Assembly: GCA_021805205.1 (NCBI GenBank)
Contig: JAJZFV010000055.1
Span: forward strand, 110,987 to 174,986
DNA length: 64,000 nucleotides
DNA from: Actinomycetes bacterium
Lineage (GTDB): Bacteria; Actinomycetota; Acidimicrobiia; Acidimicrobiales; Acidimicrobiaceae
Reading direction: 5' to 3'
Part shown: one piece after another, positions 24,741 to 32,814 of the stretch
Layout of the letters: each line of letters opens with the position of its first letter
How positions within the stretch are numbered: position 1 is the first letter of the stretch
Made by a program: the position numbers and the translations under genes
The notes under the pieces: generated by a model
Database searches by the model: none
Seen by the model: only the letters and a program-made list of their open reading frames with translations
What the model was told of the DNA's origin: nothing

Positions 24741-26222
24741 ATGAATAATCGACAGAGCACAAATAGTACAAAACGCAAAATCTTGGTAAATGATAGGGTT
24801 CGAAAGATAGTGATAAAAGGTGGAAAGGGTGCAGTTGCAATCGCTTCCCTTGCCTTGATTGGTTCTTCCGTAGGTTCAAATGCCCCTCAAAGTCCTACGA
24901 TTGGAATCTCTAGAACTTCATACGACTCGATGCAAGCACAAGTCTCAAGTGGTAATGGATACTGGTTGGTTACGGCTAATGGAAAGGTAAGCACATTCGG
25001 AGGAGCTACCTTTTACGGAGACATGTCTGGCCGTAAGCTAAATGCACCAATTGTAGCTATGGCATCAACTCCAGACGGCAAAGGGTATTGGCTCTTCGGG
25101 GCAGACGGTGGAGTCTTTAGCTTTGGTGATGCGAACTTCTATGGTTCAAACGGCGGTACATCATCTACAAACAGCTATGTAGGTGGAGCAAGTGCTAGCT
25201 CTCAATCTACGACGAGTACCGGTTCGTCGTCAGCTTCGCAATTGCTTCCAACAAACTGGATGGGACCATGGTCTCCCACTTCTACATATCAACCTACTGA
25301 TGTCGTATCGTACAACGGAAGTTCTTGGTTTGCCACTAATTCAGTCGCAATCAATGTAGCCCCTGGAAGCAACGGATCACCGTGGCAGTTATTGGCTGCA
25401 GCAGGCGCAAATGGGGCGGCTGGGCCTCAGGGACCTCAAGGACCTCAGGGGCCAACTGGGGCAACGGGTGCGAAGGGAGCAACTGGTCCTACGGGACCTC
25501 AGGGGCCAACTGGGGCAACGGGTGCGAAGGGAGCAACTGGTCCTACGGGACCTTCGGGTGCAACGGGAGCAACGGGAGCAACTGGGCCTCAAGGACCTCC
25601 CGGGCCTCAAGGACCTACTGGCCCCGGAGAACAGATCTTCACGGCATCTTCTAGCCCCTCAACCTATACAGTGCCAACCGGAGTAACTCAGATCGAAGTA
25701 GAGGTCTGGGGAGGCGGAGGGGGAGGAGGTGCAGACGGATCAGGCGGTAATGGCGGCGGTGGCGGAGCCGGCGGCCTCATCAAAGCAATCATCCCCACCT
25801 CTGGGGCAAGTACCTGTTCGGTAACGGTCGGAATCGGCGGTGTCGGCGGTGTCGGCGGTAGCGGGAACGGCGGCGGTCTTTCGAAAGTATCTTGTGGCGC
25901 ATCAAGCTCCCCCGCCACAGTAACAGCCGAAGGAGGCGGTGGCGGTAGCGGTATATTCGGCGGAGATGGCGGCGGAGATGGCGGTGCTACAAATTATACG
26001 TCCAATGTCACACTCTTGGCCACCACAACCGGCGGCAACGGCGGGAACGCCCTCAACGGCGGGAACGGCGGCGGCTACTATTACTTCAACAACACTAACG
26101 GTGGCAAAGGTGAAAACGGTAGCAACGGCACCGTTGTGGGTAGCGGAGGAGGAGGCAGCGGCATCTACTTCGGCGCGAACGGTGCTCCCGGTCTTGTCAT
26201 CATCACCCCAATCACCAACTAA
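24741..26222 (+). CDS. Modular exported protein: GYW repeats, carbohydrate-binding-like module, collagen triplets, glycine-rich domain
   Basis: A 493-residue protein starting at ATG 24741, where GGGAG lies nine bases upstream; an earlier ATG at 24705 has no ribosome site. After a basic N-terminus comes a hydrophobic export segment (about 31–44). Two repeats follow with GNGYWL...TFGGATFYG and GKGYWL...SFGDANFYG (about 72–136). Next is a serine/threonine linker, then a CBM5/12-like module with spaced aromatics ([19 protein letters not shown], about 172–218). After that come 25 uninterrupted Gly-X-Y triplets (about 222–296). The C-terminal 197 residues are glycine-rich, opening [20 protein letters not shown]. 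There is no sortase motif. It is probably an extracellular or surface structural/adhesive protein; the function is inferred from architecture only. Confidence 0.8.
   Translation: MNNRQSTNSTKRKILVNDRVRKIVIKGGKGAVAIASLALIGSSVGSNAPQSPTIGISRTSYDSMQAQVSSGNGYWLVTANGKVSTFGGATFYGDMSGRKLNAPIVAMASTPDGKGYWLFGADGGVFSFGDANFYGSNGGTSSTNSYVGGASASSQSTTSTGSSSASQLLPTNWMGPWSPTSTYQPTDVVSYNGSSWFATNSVAINVAPGSNGSPWQLLAAAGANGAAGPQGPQGPQGPTGATGAKGATGPTGPQGPTGATGAKGATGPTGPSGATGATGATGPQGPPGPQGPTGPGEQIFTASSSPSTYTVPTGVTQIEVEVWGGGGGGGADGSGGNGGGGGAGGLIKAIIPTSGASTCSVTVGIGGVGGVGGSGNGGGLSKVSCGASSSPATVTAEGGGGGSGIFGGDGGGDGGATNYTSNVTLLATTTGGNGGNALNGGNGGGYYYFNNTNGGKGENGSNGTVVGSGGGGSGIYFGANGAPGLVIITPITN
25440..25547 (+). repeat. 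54-base tandem repeat in the collagen region
   Basis: Two essentially identical 54-base units lie head to tail, each encoding six triplets ([18 protein letters not shown]). The identity extends a few bases beyond the second unit. This is a substrate for slippage or unequal recombination that would change collagen length in frame. Confidence 0.75.
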
Positions 26223-26314
26223 GACCAGAGGCTCATCCCTGATCTAGCGATTCGCCGAGTGATCGGGGGTGTCTCGCCCTGGCTCTCACAGATTACAGAT
26301 GTTTCAGTTTTATA

Positions 26315-26356
26315 TCATCTAGATCGGTTCATCTAGCTCGCGTCATCTAGCTGGCA
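26315..26356. repeat. Three 14-base direct repeats
   Basis: TCATCTAG recurs at 26315, 26329 and 26343, an exact 14-base period, with the following six bases partly conserved (ATCGGT, CTCGCG, CTGGCA). The decayed copy has two worn units at the corresponding place (about 24045–24072). The array lies about 90 bases past the stop of the surface-protein gene. Its role is unknown. Confidence 0.6.
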
Positions 26357-26739
26357 ATAGTAAGGGTATCTTTGACCAGTGGGCAAAGGGAGTTGGGGAG
26401 TGTCGTTTGACCCCACGCAGCCACCTCAGCGTCCGCTAAAAGACTGGTGCGCAGTGGTTTGTACTTCTGTTAGGCCCAACGGTTGGGATGTTTCCCGAAC
26501 TTTTGATCAAACCAACCGGGATGAATAGAAGCGCCCATGGAAATTGAATCGTCCACCTAGTATCGGATTGACACAAGTTGTGAGTTCCTCAAGCTCCATA
26601 TCGCCGTGGAGAGGAAAACGCCTTTGATCGACCTAATGGCGTTTCTCTTTGGCGACCGTGTCACTGATCGCCAGCGCGAAGTCGAAGAAGAACTAACTCC
26701 TTGCGATCCTTGACTGACGGGGACCGGGGCGGCGTGCCT

Positions 26740-27220
26740 ACCACGTTAAATTGACCCACCCACCAGTGAGACTTGACTGTGAAACATTGAAAGCAACGGA
26801 GGAGTCATCAAGTGCTGAAGAGCAAGGAAATTTAAGAATTCTATAGAATTAGCAGCACAAGGACAAAGAGATAGCGAGATATCTCAATTTACCGGAGTCT
26901 TTTAGAATACGATTCTTTAGTCCGTCCGCAATGGAGCGGTGCGCGAAACTAAAGCACCTGGAGCCCCCGGCAGATCACAACCTATTCCTTGCAATGAGAT
27001 GATTAGCGGTATTGTCAAAGACGGACTGATCAGTGCTCCGACGATACTCTCTCGAATATAGCCTTTGGACTGTAGCAGTAAAGTGATGGCGTTCCGTAAT
27101 TTCGTGAAATCTATCAAGCCAAATACCAAACCTCACGCCAAGACGCCCATTCGCTATGAAAGGAAACCGGGAGCTCAGTTCCAACTTGAATATGGACTCT
27201 CTGGCTACGAAGATCACTGA
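26740..27220 (+). pseudogene. IS21-family istA transposase fossil
   Basis: A GTG at 26812 with an intact GGAGGAG site begins VLKSKEI, matching the start of IstA. Broken frames then continue with a helix-turn-helix-like stretch (ELAAQGQRDSEIS). Near the end, RYERKPGAQFQLEYG (about 27152–27196) matches the conserved RYE...PG.QAQVDWG motif of IstA. Several stops and frameshifts intervene. Upstream, ACGTTAAATTGACCCACC (about 26743–26760) resembles the non-coding left end of such elements. No istB was seen. This is an inactive remnant. Confidence 0.6.
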
Positions 27221-27451
27221 GGAACAAGGAGAGACATCGCTGGACTCTTAGTGGCAATGTTTTGCAGCAGAAGGGTCTTGGTGGAATCAACTAGTTCAAA
27301 TTCAATTTGGGTTAGACTTAAATGCGCTGTTATTGCGATCGCGGTTCACCTCCGATAACTTCGCTCATTTCAGGGGCAGTTGCATCAAACAGCGACTGGC
27401 ACCATTTCGCTTGGCGATCGCGGCGCTATTGAAAGATGCCTAAGGACGGTT

Positions 27452-28831
27452 ATGGAAAGTCAGGTCTACTCCAAACGCGAAAAGGCACTTTTAGCGGTTT
27501 CGCTACTTGCAATAGTTTCAACTATCGCCTTTGAGAACCTAGCCACCACCTCCGACCTCGCCGCAATAGGAAGGCACTTTCACACCACCACGCTTCTCCC
27601 GCTAATTTTGAGCCTCTATCTAGGGGCGGAGTTATTCGGAGTAGTAGTCCTGGGTGAAGCTTCAAGACGTTTAGGTAATAAGAGAGCTGCACTAGCTGGA
27701 ATCCTCATCTTTCAGCTGGGAATAGTCCTAGTTGCAATAAGCCCATCTATAACACTACTTCTCTTAGCTAGGATCGTTCAAGCTATTGGAGGCGGTACCT
27801 TTGGCTCAATTGGTTACGTCATAATCAAAGAAGTATTCGACGAGAGCGAAAGGCCGCGGATCTTCTTTGGCTTCTCCCTGGCATGGGTTCTTCCATCCCT
27901 CTTCGCCCCGGTTCTCTCTGGATTTTTAGCTCAAAGCCTTGGATGGCAGGCTCCATTTCTAATCGTACTTCCAGTCTCCATAACATCCACAATCCTTACC
28001 GCGATGTCGTTGAAGAGCCAACCAGCACCAGTGACATCGCGAGTAGGTAACAGAGACTCTTCAAAACGAATCGTGGCTGTGATTGCACTCTCATCAGGAC
28101 TTTCTCTAGCTTTACGATTAACAAATGGAGATGTAACTGCACTCAGTTACCTTTTAGCCATCCCATTACTGCTACTTGCTGGGGTCGGTGGATACCGACT
28201 ACTACCCTTTGATGCCATAAAAAGAGCCAACCAACTCAAATGGTTGATAATATTTCGATTTCTGACTGACATAGCCTTTTTTGGCATCGACGGCCTTCTA
28301 CCACTCTTATTTTTCAAGGATCGGCACCTCTCGCTCACTACCGCCGGGGCGACCTTGACTACCGCTGCAATCTCATGGAGCCTTGGATCTTGGATAAACT
28401 CGAAATTCACTCGTAAAGATCGGCGCGCTCGAATTCTCTTGATCGGGGCGATCGTGGCCCTTGTTGGAGTAGCAAGCACTTCTCTTTCAATACTGCTACA
28501 CCTTCCAACTGCGATCGTCGTTGCCTCTTGGACCATCACTGGCCTTGGTATGGGTGGAATCTACGTGACGATATCGGTTGCAACCTTGGACTTCGCACCC
28601 GATGATGCTACCGAACTAGTAACTTCAGCCCTCGCCCTCGCAGATATTACCGGTATCGCTGTGGGAACTGGAGTCGTCGGCACCTTCGTCTCAATCGCAT
28701 ATTCAATGGGCATCACTCACGCCGTTAGCGCCGGGGTACTGACTGGCACCGTTGCAGCTTGCGCCATCTTCATCTTTACGGCATTCGTCTCGCACAAGAT
28801 TCATCTTCCTGAAACTAGCTACATTGCATGA
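27452..28831 (+). CDS. MFS transporter (drug-efflux type)
   Basis: About 459 residues starting at ATG 27452, chosen because AAGGA lies just upstream and the first helix follows directly; a TTG at 27380 would add 24 non-hydrophobic residues. It has twelve or more hydrophobic segments. Visible MFS features are LGEASRRLGNKRA between helices 2 and 3 and LLLARIVQAIGGGTFGSIGYVII in helix 4, the proline-poor antiporter-type region. The C-terminal half has FTRKDRRAR in the equivalent loop. The substrate is unknown. The stop overlaps the next gene as ATGA, so the two are translationally coupled. Confidence 0.82.
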   Translation: MESQVYSKREKALLAVSLLAIVSTIAFENLATTSDLAAIGRHFHTTTLLPLILSLYLGAELFGVVVLGEASRRLGNKRAALAGILIFQLGIVLVAISPSITLLLLARIVQAIGGGTFGSIGYVIIKEVFDESERPRIFFGFSLAWVLPSLFAPVLSGFLAQSLGWQAPFLIVLPVSITSTILTAMSLKSQPAPVTSRVGNRDSSKRIVAVIALSSGLSLALRLTNGDVTALSYLLAIPLLLLAGVGGYRLLPFDAIKRANQLKWLIIFRFLTDIAFFGIDGLLPLLFFKDRHLSLTTAGATLTTAAISWSLGSWINSKFTRKDRRARILLIGAIVALVGVASTSLSILLHLPTAIVVASWTITGLGMGGIYVTISVATLDFAPDDATELVTSALALADITGIAVGTGVVGTFVSIAYSMGITHAVSAGVLTGTVAACAIFIFTAFVSHKIHLPETSYIA

Positions 28832-29181
28832 ATCTAGATGGCACAGCAGCAGACTTTGATCAATCTATCGTCGAACTTATAGCGAAAGCACTATTCGAAG
28901 AGGACGATTCAATCCGGCTAAAGATCCACGTTGCAACCAATAAGGGGAGGAGTCGCTTCAAGGTACCTACCTCTCGCGGCATCGAAGTCGACGTTGCAGC
29001 TCCCGCTGTTGAAGGAAGGGCCAATCGCGAAGTGATGTCCCTGATAAGCAAGACCTTAGAGGTAAAGGTAGCCCAGCTCGAGATAGCAGGAGGAGAGCAC
29101 TCCCGAAATAAAGTTGTAAAAATCAGCCAAGCAAATAAGGAAAAGATAGAGGCAGCGTTATTTAAGGCAATAAAAAGGTAG
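28828..29181 (+). CDS. DUF167/YggU-family protein
   Basis: A 117-residue protein of the YggU fold. The conserved core is VDVAAPAVEGRANREVMSLISKTLEVKVAQLEIAGGEHSRNKVVKI, where family members keep P.V.GkAN......LA, G..SR.K. The biochemical function of the family is unsettled. Codon overlap (ATGA) with the upstream MFS gene suggests they are co-expressed; a functional connection is not obvious. A hairpin begins at the last base of the stop codon. Confidence 0.85.
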   Translation: MNLDGTAADFDQSIVELIAKALFEEDDSIRLKIHVATNKGRSRFKVPTSRGIEVDVAAPAVEGRANREVMSLISKTLEVKVAQLEIAGGEHSRNKVVKISQANKEKIEAALFKAIKR

Positions 29182-29216
29182 GTGCTCGCAACCTGGTTTG
29201 GAGAGGCTGCGAGCAC
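29182..29216 (+). terminator. Hairpin immediately after the DUF167 gene
   Basis: Arms GTGCTCGCA (29182–29190) and TGCGAGCAC (29208–29216) pair perfectly over a 17-base loop directly after the stop codon. There is no U-tract, only TATT. It is a likely transcript end or stability element for the MFS–DUF167 unit. Confidence 0.5.
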
Positions 29217-29736
29217 TATTGATGCATGGTTTGATGCACCAAATAGCAGGTGTGGCGGACCACCATTTAAAACACTGGCACCACCCGTAGAGCTAAAAAT
29301 AGTTCCTTTTGGCACTCCTAGAGGTCGTGCCAACGAACTCGATTCAGCCACGTAGCGGAACACGCATCCATAACGGTAGATCTAATGACACCAACAAGGG
29401 CTGCCGTTCCGCTCCTAACTCTTTATTCTCGTCATTTGGCACTTTTAAATTCGCCAAGAAGTAAAGACCTACAACTGGGGTCCCCAAACTCCTCCCGCAG
29501 CCAGACCAACAGTTGCTCCAAATTCTTGACGAACTATCCGTTCAACTTCAAAACGACCGAGACGTTAGAAACACTCTAACAGTCAAAAGTAATAATGTAC
29601 GTACAATTTATATTAATCTACTAGAATCAACACTCAAAACTGAACCAATTTAGCGCTCGCTAAATACTGCTAAGCGATAACTGAAGCATTGACAAGCAAT
29701 TGAATAGATATTGAAGCTTAAGAGAGGAACCGTATC
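29217..29736. other. Gene-free region before the MBL–rhodanese gene
   Basis: About 520 bases. A 64-codon plus-strand frame at 29385–29579 has no ribosome site or recognisable composition and is not called. The last 170 bases are AT-rich and hold an 18-base near-palindrome (29648–29665) and a −35-like TTGACA at 29689–29694 without a matching −10. No RNA gene was recognised. Confidence 0.5.
29648..29665. promoter_or_regulatory. Near-palindrome upstream of the MBL–rhodanese gene
   Basis: ATTTAGCG (29648–29655), CT, CGCTAAAT (29658–29665) form perfect 8-base arms about 70 bases upstream of the start codon and 23 bases before a TTGACA. The size and position suit a dimeric repressor or activator site. 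It does not match the ArsR–rhodanese dyad at 1400–1433. Confidence 0.45.
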
Positions 29737-31104
29737 GTGGAGACAATAGTCCTAAGCACACCCGAACTTGGAGATAGAAGTTACATAGTCCACGATGGAC
29801 AAAAAGCACTAGTAATTGATCCTCAGCGCGACATCAAAAGGGTAATCGAAGCTGCTAGCGATGCAGGGGTTGAGATTGTGGCTATCGCCGAATCACACAT
29901 GCACAACGACTACCTAACCGGAGGATATGAGTTAGCCGCCCTCCTCGGAGTGCCCTATCTCGTCAACGAAAAGGATACCGTAGCTTTTGAGAGGACTGGG
30001 GTATTCGATGGTTTCGAGATGAAGATCGGCCAGTTGAATCTCAAAGTCATCGCAACACCCGGACACACTCCTACCCATATCTCATTCGAGGTAACCGATA
30101 CCGACGGCAAAGGCACGATCTTCTCAGGTGGATCCCTGCTCTATGGATCGGTTGGGCGACCAGACCTTCTTGGACCAGAGCTGGTTGACCTCCTCGCACG
30201 CAGCCAATACCGTAGCGTAAACCATCTAGCATCTACCCTTCCCGACGACTTCGCAGTAGCTCCGACCCATGGATTTGGCTCGTTCTGCTCCTCGAACACC
30301 TGTGATGTCGCGAATGATTCGACCATTGGCGCCGAAAAAGCTTACAACTTTGCCCTAACGATCAAGGACGAGGATGAATTCAAGAAGGTTCTATTGGACG
30401 GACTCGACGAGTGGCCCACCTACTACGCCCATATGGGCCCCCTAAATCAGGAGGGGCCATCCTCCTACTTCGACAGCATACCGCCGCTTCTATCAGACGA
30501 GGAATTATCCAAGGTGATCAAGGATGGGGCATTCGTTGTTGATCTTCGAGATGGAGAAGCCTTTGCAGCTGAACACATCACGGGGACCCTAGCCCTAGGC
30601 GTTGGCAATAGCTTCTCGGCATACTTTGGTTGGGCCTACCCATGGGGTGAAGAGATCGCATTCGTTGCATCAAACCTCTCACAGGTACTTGAGGCCAAAA
30701 GACAACTTGCCCGCATCGGAGTTGAAAACGTGGTGGGCTATACGCTGTTTTCGCGAACCAACCCAGAGGTGCTCAAGCGGGCAACCATGGAGTTAGTGAC
30801 CTTTCCCGGCCTAGCCCAAGCACTTGCAAAGCAGAAGGCTCCGATCGTCGATGTGAGGCGTAGGAACGAAAATAGCGCATTATCGCTTCCAGGTGCAATC
30901 AATATTCCGGTTCACAGGCTGTTTGAGCGATACGAAGAACTAGACCCGATTAAGGATGAGACGATATATGTCCATTGCGCCGGCGGTTATCGATCCGTCT
31001 TTGGAGCCTCGATCCTAAAAAAGCTCGGCTTCAAGGTGATCGCAGTTCGAGATAGCTTCACCGAAGAGGCTCGAAACCTCGTAGCATCACGACTTGCCGC
31101 CTAA
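29737..31104 (+). CDS. MBL-fold hydrolase with two rhodanese domains (persulfide dioxygenase-like)
   Basis: A 455-residue protein. The N-terminal metallo-beta-lactamase domain has H54-M-H56-N-D58-Y59; the Tyr replaces the His of the usual HxHxDH motif, as I recall for this ETHE1-like subfamily. TPGHTPTH follows. Two rhodanese domains come next: the first (about 255–350) has no active cysteine, the second keeps Cys414 in VHCAGGYRS. Related proteins oxidise glutathione- or other thiol-persulfides and pass sulfur on the rhodanese cysteine, so a role in reactive sulfur detoxification is likely. The start is GTG at 29737 with GAGAGGA upstream. It ends at a strong terminator and is alone in its unit. 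Confidence 0.88.
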   Translation: METIVLSTPELGDRSYIVHDGQKALVIDPQRDIKRVIEAASDAGVEIVAIAESHMHNDYLTGGYELAALLGVPYLVNEKDTVAFERTGVFDGFEMKIGQLNLKVIATPGHTPTHISFEVTDTDGKGTIFSGGSLLYGSVGRPDLLGPELVDLLARSQYRSVNHLASTLPDDFAVAPTHGFGSFCSSNTCDVANDSTIGAEKAYNFALTIKDEDEFKKVLLDGLDEWPTYYAHMGPLNQEGPSSYFDSIPPLLSDEELSKVIKDGAFVVDLRDGEAFAAEHITGTLALGVGNSFSAYFGWAYPWGEEIAFVASNLSQVLEAKRQLARIGVENVVGYTLFSRTNPEVLKRATMELVTFPGLAQALAKQKAPIVDVRRRNENSALSLPGAINIPVHRLFERYEELDPIKDETIYVHCAGGYRSVFGASILKKLGFKVIAVRDSFTEEARNLVASRLAA

Positions 31105-31114
31105 ATACACAAGA

Positions 31115-31153
31115 GGGGGCCGGTGACGCTACGAAGCCTAGTCACCGGCCCCC
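31115..31153. terminator. Strong bidirectional terminator hairpin
   Basis: GGGGGCCGGTGAC (31115–31127) and GTCACCGGCCCCC (31141–31153) form a perfect 13-base-pair, GC-rich stem with a 13-base loop, followed by a pyrimidine tract. It lies between the convergent MBL–rhodanese and NYN-domain genes and can serve both. Confidence 0.8.
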
Positions 31154-31225
31154 CTTCTCTGCTGAATCCACTAATCTTTGGCGCGTCGAGTTCCGTTTTT
31201 ACCGAGCTTCGCAATCAAAGGAAGC

Positions 31226-32134
31226 TTACTTTTTACCAAGCTCACTCCAAAACCCTTCCCGCATGGCATCGGCTAGGTGCGAAGGCAGTTGAGTGCCCCT
31301 TGGCATATCGAAGTACTCCAGGGTATATCGCAGGAGACGAAAGTGAGTACTCTCTGGCACCTGTGGTTTGCTCCTCAAAGTACTTTCAACTTCAACCGCA
31401 CTAGCCATCATCTTGAATCTTCGAGCAAAGTTGCCACCTACCAAAACAACATCCTGCAACGTAACCTGCTCGCTTCGGGGTTGATACACCTCCTCCTGTT
31501 CAGGCGGAGCTACTTGCGTCACGTCGGATCCGATCAACTCCAACGGAGCCCACTTTGGCTTTGTAGCTTGAGGCTTAGGCGGAGGGGTGAAGTATTTACC
31601 GAGAAGAGTTCCACTCATTAGAAAGACGTCGTCAGCTTCTGCTCGAAGTTCGGGCGAAAGGGAGTTACCGTCGCTTCCAATAGCCATGATGTATACCTTG
31701 ACCCCAAAGCTTTGGGCTGTAGCGACGCCCTCTACAAAGTCACCATCTCCTCCTAAAATTACCGCTGTCGCTACAGAATTTTGTCGAGCTAAGGCATTTA
31801 GATCGAGCAGCAGCATAGTGTCGACGTTCTTTTGAACCCCATTCGCAGTTAAATGACCGATCCGAGTCTTGACCTCTGGGAGTACATTGATCTTTTGGTG
31901 TTCCTTAGTCGGCACCCGATCTGGTGCTGCATCGTACCAGTAGACCCGGAGCAACTCTCGATCGTTTGCCATCTTCTTTGAGTAGCTCTTGATCATGTTG
32001 ATCAAGTCGCGATAGTCGATCTTTACATTGGAGCGATTGTAGCTTTCAACCTCTTCTCTCTCGCCAAAGACCGCAGTTATGCCGGCAGCCCATAGGTATC
32101 CAGCATCGACAAATACGGCATATCTACCGTCCAT
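31226..32134 (-). CDS. NYN-domain (LabA/DUF88-like) putative ribonuclease
   Basis: I start at ATG 32134, where GAGGGG lies eight bases upstream and the domain begins at once (YAVFVDAGYLWAAG); the longer frame would overlap the upstream methyltransferase. The 302-residue protein has the PIN-like NYN core: Asp in VFVDAG, VYWYDAAPDR, then KNVDTMLLLDL and AVILGGDGDFVEGV with clustered acidic residues suited to metal binding. Around residue 200 a proline-rich linker (YFTPPPKPQ) leads to a second part of unknown nature (about 240–302). NYN proteins are usually RNA-cleaving. It is likely co-transcribed with the methyltransferase 16 bases upstream and with uvrB. Confidence 0.8.
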   Translation of the reverse strand: MDGRYAVFVDAGYLWAAGITAVFGEREEVESYNRSNVKIDYRDLINMIKSYSKKMANDRELLRVYWYDAAPDRVPTKEHQKINVLPEVKTRIGHLTANGVQKNVDTMLLLDLNALARQNSVATAVILGGDGDFVEGVATAQSFGVKVYIMAIGSDGNSLSPELRAEADDVFLMSGTLLGKYFTPPPKPQATKPKWAPLELIGSDVTQVAPPEQEEVYQPRSEQVTLQDVVLVGGNFARRFKMMASAVEVESTLRSKPQVPESTHFRLLRYTLEYFDMPRGTQLPSHLADAMREGFWSELGKK

Positions 32135-32150
32135 ATCTACAACCCCTCGA

Positions 32151-32789
32151 CTATGCGCTCTTATGCAAAGCGGTCCAAATTCCATTTCCAGAGGCCGCGG
32201 TGAAGGCTTGGTACTTGAGCCCCAGAGCCTTACGAACGTCGTAAGGAGAGAGGTATATTGGAGTTCCATCGCCCTTGGTCGAAACAAAGAAACAGGTTCC
32301 GCCTACTTTCAAAATTCGATCGACTTCGGCAGGAAACAGAAGTGAATTGACGATAACCACCGCATCGAAGCTCTCCGATGGAAATGGGAGGCGGGCACCA
32401 TCACAGTTGATCTGATCAGCCTCAGGATAGTTAGAATTTCGTAGCATCTCATGTGATATATCGATACCCACGGCCTCGTCGAAGTACCCCTTGAGGATCT
32501 CAAGAACCTCTCCAGTGCCACAGCCAACTTCAAGGGCTCGTCCGGTGGTAAATTGAATTCGATCGAAGGCATCCATGACCATGGAGCATCCTTCATTTTC
32601 ACGCTCTTTCCACTCAAGCGCCATTGAGTCAAAGAGGTCGGCGACCTTTTGGGCTCGGATACCATCCCAACTTCCATCGTTGAAGGCAGCCCCCTTTACC
32701 ACGGCTCTCATCGGATGAGCTCCATCGGCGATACCGCCTACTGGTTCGATTACCGCTTCGAGTACCCGAGGGAGAAAGATATGTGACAA
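32151..32789 (-). CDS. Class I SAM-dependent methyltransferase, substrate unknown
   Basis: A 212-residue protein with a typical motif I, ALEVGCGTGEVLEIL (residues about 89–103). An acidic end of strand 2 (VGIDIS) and FDAVVIVNSLLF in the motif IV position follow. An N-terminal helical region contains AQKVADLFDSMALEWKE, as in the UbiE-like group. The start is TTG at 32789, with GAAAGG about nine bases upstream. It begins 25 bases after uvrB and runs into the NYN gene, so the three may share a transcript. The substrate is unknown. Confidence 0.8.
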   Translation of the reverse strand: MSHIFLPRVLEAVIEPVGGIADGAHPMRAVVKGAAFNDGSWDGIRAQKVADLFDSMALEWKERENEGCSMVMDAFDRIQFTTGRALEVGCGTGEVLEILKGYFDEAVGIDISHEMLRNSNYPEADQINCDGARLPFPSESFDAVVIVNSLLFPAEVDRILKVGGTCFFVSTKGDGTPIYLSPYDVRKALGLKYQAFTAASGNGIWTALHKSA

Positions 32790-32814
32790 AGTTAGCCTTT
32801 CGTAATCGCAGCGA

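Larger units (their letters stand above)
26223..27451. other. Long region of decayed sequence without an intact gene
   Basis: About 1.2 kb between the collagen-like gene and the next MFS gene. It contains the conserved 3' flank of the surface-protein gene with three 14-base repeats (26315–26356). A short open stretch at 26561–26706 reads like a transposase fragment (EFLKLHIAVERKT), but I cannot assign it. An IS21 istA fossil (about 26740–27220) follows. Minus-strand frames at 26917–27217 are shadows of that fossil. No RNA gene is evident. Confidence 0.5.

Noticed and set aside
25440..25620. Repeat array that could be mistaken for a CRISPR or minisatellite.
   Set aside because: The repeats are in frame and encode Gly-X-Y triplets without spacers. 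No CRISPR repeat–spacer pattern or cas gene exists in the window.
25382..26247. Several long overlapping frames on both strands within the collagen and glycine-rich region.
   Set aside because: They are by-products of repetitive GGN codons; only the frame with export segment, triplets and ribosome site is credible.
28860..29363. A 167-codon minus-strand frame overlapping the DUF167 gene.
   Set aside because: Most of it is antisense to a well-conserved family protein, it has no ribosome site, and its composition is that of a shadow frame.
29385..29579. A 64-codon plus-strand frame before the MBL–rhodanese gene.
   Set aside because: No ribosome site, low-complexity composition and no family resemblance.
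29896..29916. Metal motif HxHxDY instead of HxHxDH in the MBL–rhodanese protein might mean a dead enzyme.
   Set aside because: The same HNDY form is, to my knowledge, usual in this ETHE1-like MBL–rhodanese subfamily, so I do not treat it as inactivation.
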